From: Acidobacteriota bacterium
GTDB taxonomy: Bacteria; Acidobacteriota; Holophagae; Holophagales; Holophagaceae
DNA length: 64,000 nt
Reading direction: 5' to 3'
NCBI GenBank assembly: GCA_016195985.1
Contig: JACPYP010000028.1
Span: 1-64,000, forward strand
This document shows positions 60,775-64,000 of the stretch, piece after piece. Under the pieces are notes generated by a model. It made no database searches, was not told the DNA's origin, and was given only the letters and a program-made list of their open reading frames with translations. Position 1 is the stretch's first letter. Each line of letters begins with the position of its first letter. A program made the translations under genes and the position numbers.

Positions 60775-61497
60775 TCACACTCCAATCTGCGCCCAAGTAT
60801 TCCGTGCCCTCCAGGCTAGAAACATCACCCAAATCGCGCAGCCGATCAGAAGTAAACCCATGGTCTTGGGGATCCATCTGCTTAGGAATTTCGACACGTG
60901 GCTTTCAGCGTATCTGCTGGCCCATCCGGACGATGCTCCTGCCATAAACAATAGGAGCACATGACCAAGGGCGTAGGCGAAGAGCAGTACACCTCCCCAC
61001 ATCACCTTTTTCTGGAGGGCGACAATGGTCAGGACGGCAGCCAGAGCCGGAGTAGCGCATGGAGCGGACAGGGTTCCAGTCAATGCGCCCAGAGCAAAGG
61101 CACCGAGCAGCCCAGCACCTTGGAATCGCCGGAAGCTCTGGCGGGGGGTAGGAAGGCTATAGAGTCCAAGCAAGTGCAAGCCCACAGCGAGCAAGATAAG
61201 CCCAAGGATGGCCTTCCATCCCCACCCCACGTCACCCATGAGGCTGCCGGTCAAAGCGGCCACCAGACCGAGGATCGTGAAAGCTGTAGCCAGCCCCAGT
61301 ACGAAGACCGCCGATAGCACCATCGGATGGTGCCGCCCCTCCCGGGTGCCTCCGGTGAAGCCAACCACCAGAGGCGCCGCCACCAGTACGCAGGGATTGG
61401 CGGAGGTGAGTAGGCCACCCAGAAACACCAAGCCGAGTTGCTGGTAGGCAGGAGCCTGGGCCACCAGGTCCGCTAAGCGTCCGAGCAGTCCTTCCAT
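60775..61497 (-). CDS. CcdA/DsbD-like thiol-transfer membrane protein
   Basis: A 240-residue six-helix protein of the CcdA/DsbD family, which carries electrons from cytoplasmic thioredoxin across the membrane. The conserved Cys pair is seen in TSANPCVLVAAP and LSAPCATPALAAV, each in the usual position of helices 1 and 4. It overlaps the upstream thioredoxin gene by 1 nt (TAATG), so it is coupled. It probably keeps the periplasmic thioredoxin reduced. Confidence 0.85.
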   Translation of the reverse strand: MEGLLGRLADLVAQAPAYQQLGLVFLGGLLTSANPCVLVAAPLVVGFTGGTREGRHHPMVLSAVFVLGLATAFTILGLVAALTGSLMGDVGWGWKAILGLILLAVGLHLLGLYSLPTPRQSFRRFQGAGLLGAFALGALTGTLSAPCATPALAAVLTIVALQKKVMWGGVLLFAYALGHVLLLFMAGASSGWASRYAESHVSKFLSRWIPKTMGLLLIGCAIWVMFLAWRARNTWAQIGV

Positions 61498-61883
61498 TAT
61501 TTCAGTCCGACTTTGGCCAGAGCCGCGAGGAACTCGTCCTTGGGCCAGTAACCGATGTGCCGCGTGACTTCTTTGCCGCTGGGGTCGAAGACCACCTGGG
61601 TGGGCATGACCATGATTTTGTGTGCCTGGGCTTCCTTGGCGTACTGGGTGACATAGAAATTCCGAACCTGGGCACGATTTCCGAATTTTTGCTGAAGCTC
61701 ACCCAGGATGGGCTGCATCTTCACACAGGGTACACAGGTGGGGCCCCCGAACTCGATGATCGCCCAGCTCTTGCAAACAAGGGCCTGATTCAGCCCAGAA
61801 GGATCCAGTGAGGGCACGGGGCCCTGGGCAGGTAGAGCAAGAAAACAGAGGCAGGCCAGCACGCCAACGCGGGTCGCGAACAT
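61497..61883 (-). CDS. Secreted thioredoxin-fold protein
   Basis: 128 residues with a signal peptide (GVLACLCFLALPAQG) and a thioredoxin fold: IIEFGGPTCVPCVKMQPIL holds the CVPC active site, and cis-Pro is in VMPTQVVFD. Periplasmic partner of the CcdA-like protein. Part of the ArsR-controlled operon. Confidence 0.88.
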   Translation of the reverse strand: MFATRVGVLACLCFLALPAQGPVPSLDPSGLNQALVCKSWAIIEFGGPTCVPCVKMQPILGELQQKFGNRAQVRNFYVTQYAKEAQAHKIMVMPTQVVFDPSGKEVTRHIGYWPKDEFLAALAKVGLK

Positions 61884-61918
61884 GGGGACTCCTTAAAAGG
61901 GTCTTGAGAGGTGAAGGA

Positions 61919-62152
61919 TTAGTTTTTGATGAGCGCCAGGATGTCGTCCGCATTGATCACCCGGCCTTGGGACTTGATCTGTCCGTCCAACGCGAGGGCC
62001 GGGGTGCTCAGGACGCCCCGGGCAGCCATCGCGGCATAGTCGGAAATCTTCACCACCTCGTGAATGCCGCCGGATTGTTCCACAGCCTGGCGGGCGTGCT
62101 TCTCCAGCATCTGGCACTTCGCGCAGCCGGGACCGAAGACTTCGATGAGCAT
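61919..62152 (-). CDS. Small thioredoxin/glutaredoxin-like protein
   Basis: A 77-residue protein with MLIEVFGPGCAKCQMLEKHA (CAKC active site) and GVLSTPALALDGQ (cis-Pro). This redox-active family often sits next to ArsP/YraQ-type permeases. It lies 8 bp after the permease gene. Confidence 0.9.
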   Translation of the reverse strand: MLIEVFGPGCAKCQMLEKHARQAVEQSGGIHEVVKISDYAAMAARGVLSTPALALDGQIKSQGRVINADDILALIKN

Positions 62153-62160
62153 GAGAACTC

Positions 62161-63231
62161 CTAGATGAGGGTGTTGAAGAGGTAGCCGACCAGCGTGATG
62201 CCAAGAGCGACAACACCGATGAAGGTAGCGATGAGACGTGGACGCATCACCCGGCGCAGAATGATGGTTTCAGGCAGGGAAAGGCCAATGACGGCCATCA
62301 TAAAGGCCAGGGTAGAGCCCAGGGCAGCCCCCTTGCCCAGTAGGGCCTCCACAATGGGCATCACCCCCGCCGCATTTGAATAGAGAGGCACGCCCACCAG
62401 GACGGCCAAGGGAACGCTGTACCAGTGCCCCTTACCCAGCAGATCAGCCATGAATGTTTCAGGCACAAAGCCGTGGATGAGCGCACCCACTGAGATACCC
62501 GCAAGAATGTAGGGCCAGACCTTTCCGACGATGTCCTTCACCCCTTGGAGTGCCAAATTCAGGCGATCTGACAGGGTGGCCCTCTGTTGTTCTTTGGCTT
62601 CACCAAGGGAGGGCGCATTCAGGGCATCCTGAACCCAACCCTCCAGGTGGCGTTCCACCTTGAGCCCCCCCAAGACGAAGCCAGAGATGAAGGCGATGCC
62701 TAGCCCTGTCCCGGCATAGATTAAGGCGATCTTCCAGCCGAACATCGCGAAGAGCATTCCCAGCGCCACTTCATTGATCATGGGCGCGGCCACTAAGAAG
62801 CTGAAGGTCACTCCAAGTGGTACCCCGGCGCGCAGGAATCCAATAAACAAAGGCACCGCCGAGCAGGAGCAGAAAGGGGTCATGATCCCGAAGAGCGAGG
62901 CTAGGGCGTTGCCAAGGCCCGACCGGCGTCTGGAGAGGGCATCGCGAACCCTGGTTGGGCTCACGAAAGTCTGGAGGAAGGTGACAATGAAGACCACGAG
63001 CGTGAGCAGCAGCAGAACCTTCGGCACATCGTAGAAAAAGAATGCCACGGCCTCGCCGAGATGAGTCTTTGGCGCCAGTCGGAACAATTGGAACGCAATC
63101 CACTCCGAGGCCGGATGGCTCATGACGTAGAGCAGAATCCAGATAGGCAGCGCCAAGAGAAGCCACCCACCCCGTTTCAGGAAAGACGTTCGGGTGGGGG
63201 TATTGGCTGCACTTGAGCAACATTCAGGCAT
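62161..63231 (-). CDS. Permease of the YraQ/ArsP (DUF318) family
   Basis: A 356-residue membrane protein with about eight helices in two repeats. The signatures GIMTPFCSCSAVPLFIGFLRAG and VPLYSNAAGVMPIVEALL are those of DUF318 permeases, which include organoarsenical and metal efflux proteins. FCSCS supplies a Cys pair for metal or thiol chemistry. I chose the ATG at 63231, which overlaps the end of arsR by 8 bp; its N-terminus MPECCSSA adds two more Cys. The substrate is not known. Confidence 0.87.
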   Translation of the reverse strand: MPECCSSAANTPTRTSFLKRGGWLLLALPIWILLYVMSHPASEWIAFQLFRLAPKTHLGEAVAFFFYDVPKVLLLLTLVVFIVTFLQTFVSPTRVRDALSRRRSGLGNALASLFGIMTPFCSCSAVPLFIGFLRAGVPLGVTFSFLVAAPMINEVALGMLFAMFGWKIALIYAGTGLGIAFISGFVLGGLKVERHLEGWVQDALNAPSLGEAKEQQRATLSDRLNLALQGVKDIVGKVWPYILAGISVGALIHGFVPETFMADLLGKGHWYSVPLAVLVGVPLYSNAAGVMPIVEALLGKGAALGSTLAFMMAVIGLSLPETIILRRVMRPRLIATFIGVVALGITLVGYLFNTLI

Positions 63232-63619
63232 CGGCTGCCACCGGGGCAGGCTGAGCCGCCTTTTGGACCCTGGAACAGACCACGGGGATGGCCGTGGCCT
63301 GGACTTCCTTAGCGCGCAACCGGTCTTGCAGCACCTCATCGAGGGCACCTGCTTCTGCAAGCAATCCTTTCAGCAGAGGTATAGAGTTCTTCTTCACCAC
63401 CGATACGAAGACCCACCTGCCTTCCTTCCGTTCCGTCAGGAAACCTGCTCGACGGAGTTCCTTGAGGGCTTCGGACACAGAGGACTGGGGCACTTGGAGT
63501 GTCTCAGCGATCTGACAGACGCAAAGCTCACCGGCATCCAGAAGGGCCAGGACACGCAGGCGCAGAGGGTGGGATACCGCCTTCACTTGCTCGACCAGCG
63601 TCCGTAGGTCTTCGGCCAC
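63224..63619 (-). CDS. ArsR-family metalloregulator
   Basis: A 131-residue winged-helix repressor. It has VKAVSHPLRLRVLALLDAGELCVCQIAETL with the CVC metal-binding pair of ArsR proteins in the alpha-3 helix, and VSEALKELRRAGFL for recognition. The C-terminus is extended and contains another Cys (VVCSRV). First gene of a five-gene operon with the permease, two thioredoxin-like proteins and the CcdA-like protein. Confidence 0.92.
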   Translation of the reverse strand: MAEDLRTLVEQVKAVSHPLRLRVLALLDAGELCVCQIAETLQVPQSSVSEALKELRRAGFLTERKEGRWVFVSVVKKNSIPLLKGLLAEAGALDEVLQDRLRAKEVQATAIPVVCSRVQKAAQPAPVAADA

Positions 63620-63680
63620 GACAGCCCCCTTCCAAAGTGGCGCACGCGTCGATTTGACCCGACTGGTGCCACGCAGAGAC

Positions 63681-63720
63681 GATACATCGGTAATATCGGA
63701 AAATATCGAAATATATAAAT
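63681..63720. promoter_or_regulatory. Candidate ArsR operator and promoter region
   Basis: Three ATCG cores (ACATCGG, ATATCGG, ATATCGA) recur every 9-10 bp between 63685 and 63709, about one helical turn apart, followed by an AT-rich stretch, 60-100 bp upstream of arsR. Confidence 0.5.
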
Positions 63721-63884
63721 TGTGCTGCCCGTCACACCCTTAAGGAGCCATTTGGTTTGCCCGGAAAGATCGAACCTGGGCTAATCAGCGGCACTTGAGC
63801 CCAGTTTAGATGGGGATGAAATCCGCGCTGGCGCGCGAGCTATTCACGTCCAACCTGGGAATCCTCAGTCACGGAACCCGACCT

Positions 63885-64000
63885 TCAATCCCTGCCGGTG
63901 GTGGATGGCGGAGGCCCTTCGAAATGCAGATCGCCAAATGTGGCGTCTTCGATCAGCGGAATGTCCCTTTGTCCAAGGATTCTCAATAACTCCTTTTTTT
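63885..64000 (-). CDS. 3' end of a gene entering from the right edge
   Basis: A frame open to the window edge encodes ELLRILGQRDIPLIEDATFG and ends DLHFEGPPPSTTGRD before a TGA at 63885. It could be the C-terminus of a larger protein. The family cannot be judged from 38 residues. The 265 bp between this and arsR show only the operator. Confidence 0.35.
   Translation of the reverse strand, partial: KKELLRILGQRDIPLIEDATFGDLHFEGPPPSTTGRD

Overview
The window is high-GC DNA from a Gram-negative bacterium. Outer-membrane proteins, a tripartite RND pump, recBCD, a propeller-type sensor kinase and a large stand-alone MacB-like permease of the type abundant in Acidobacteriota suggest a Holophaga/Geothrix-like acidobacterium. 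That placement is an inference from gene content. A few stretches (26.7-28.3, 40.86-40.92 and 55.9-57.7 kb) are clearly AT-rich and look imported.

Left part (1-24.1 kb), mostly housekeeping: the end of a secreted Ig-repeat protein; a propeller sensor histidine kinase; a tightly overlapping recC-recB-recD operon on the minus strand; a divergent YedK/SRAP gene; a DUF885-like metallopeptidase; a gene of unknown function; mobA and mobB; an AbiEi/AbiEii-like pair behind a nested palindromic operator; creB-creC-creD with a CreB-type direct repeat before creD; and an M23 peptidase.

Central part (24.17-33.85 kb) is the exceptional region. Behind a candidate promoter, everything reads in one direction. 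I can fold 31 tRNA genes there, each with a different anticodon, together covering 19 amino acids (no Met). Nearly all carry an encoded CCA end. There is also one partial tRNA-Arg(UCU) and two long tRNA-like elements of 150-160 nt. Interleaved are rtcB (RNA ligase), a slipin/SPFH gene, an HNH nuclease gene and an AT-rich two-gene cassette (soluble protein plus four-helix membrane protein). Many tRNAs are odd: seven have C33 instead of U33, several have non-standard T-loops, two Leu tRNAs have short variable loops, and tRNA-Pro(CGG) carries a three-way-junction insert. Many synthetase identity elements are kept (G3-U70 in both Ala, C1-G72 in all Pro, U73 in Gly and Cys), which argues for function. 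My working model is a reserve or damage-resistant tRNA set linked to RNA repair, possibly against tRNA-cleaving toxins or phages.

Right of the array (33.9-40.7 kb) lies a minus-strand trio: zinc-ribbon kinase-like protein, VWA protein and a divergent adenylosuccinate synthetase paralogue. It is bracketed by the HNH gene and a truncated HNH copy. A secreted VIT-VWA-DUF2135 protein follows.

Right part (41-64 kb): YfbU-like protein, ABC exporter, serine beta-lactamase-like hydrolase, two TetR regulators, an outer-membrane barrel, an RND efflux operon, small proteins, a DHCW cupin, IS5-type transposase remnants around an AT-rich secreted protein, a MacB-like permease, and an ArsR-controlled operon of permease, two thioredoxin-fold proteins and a CcdA-like protein.
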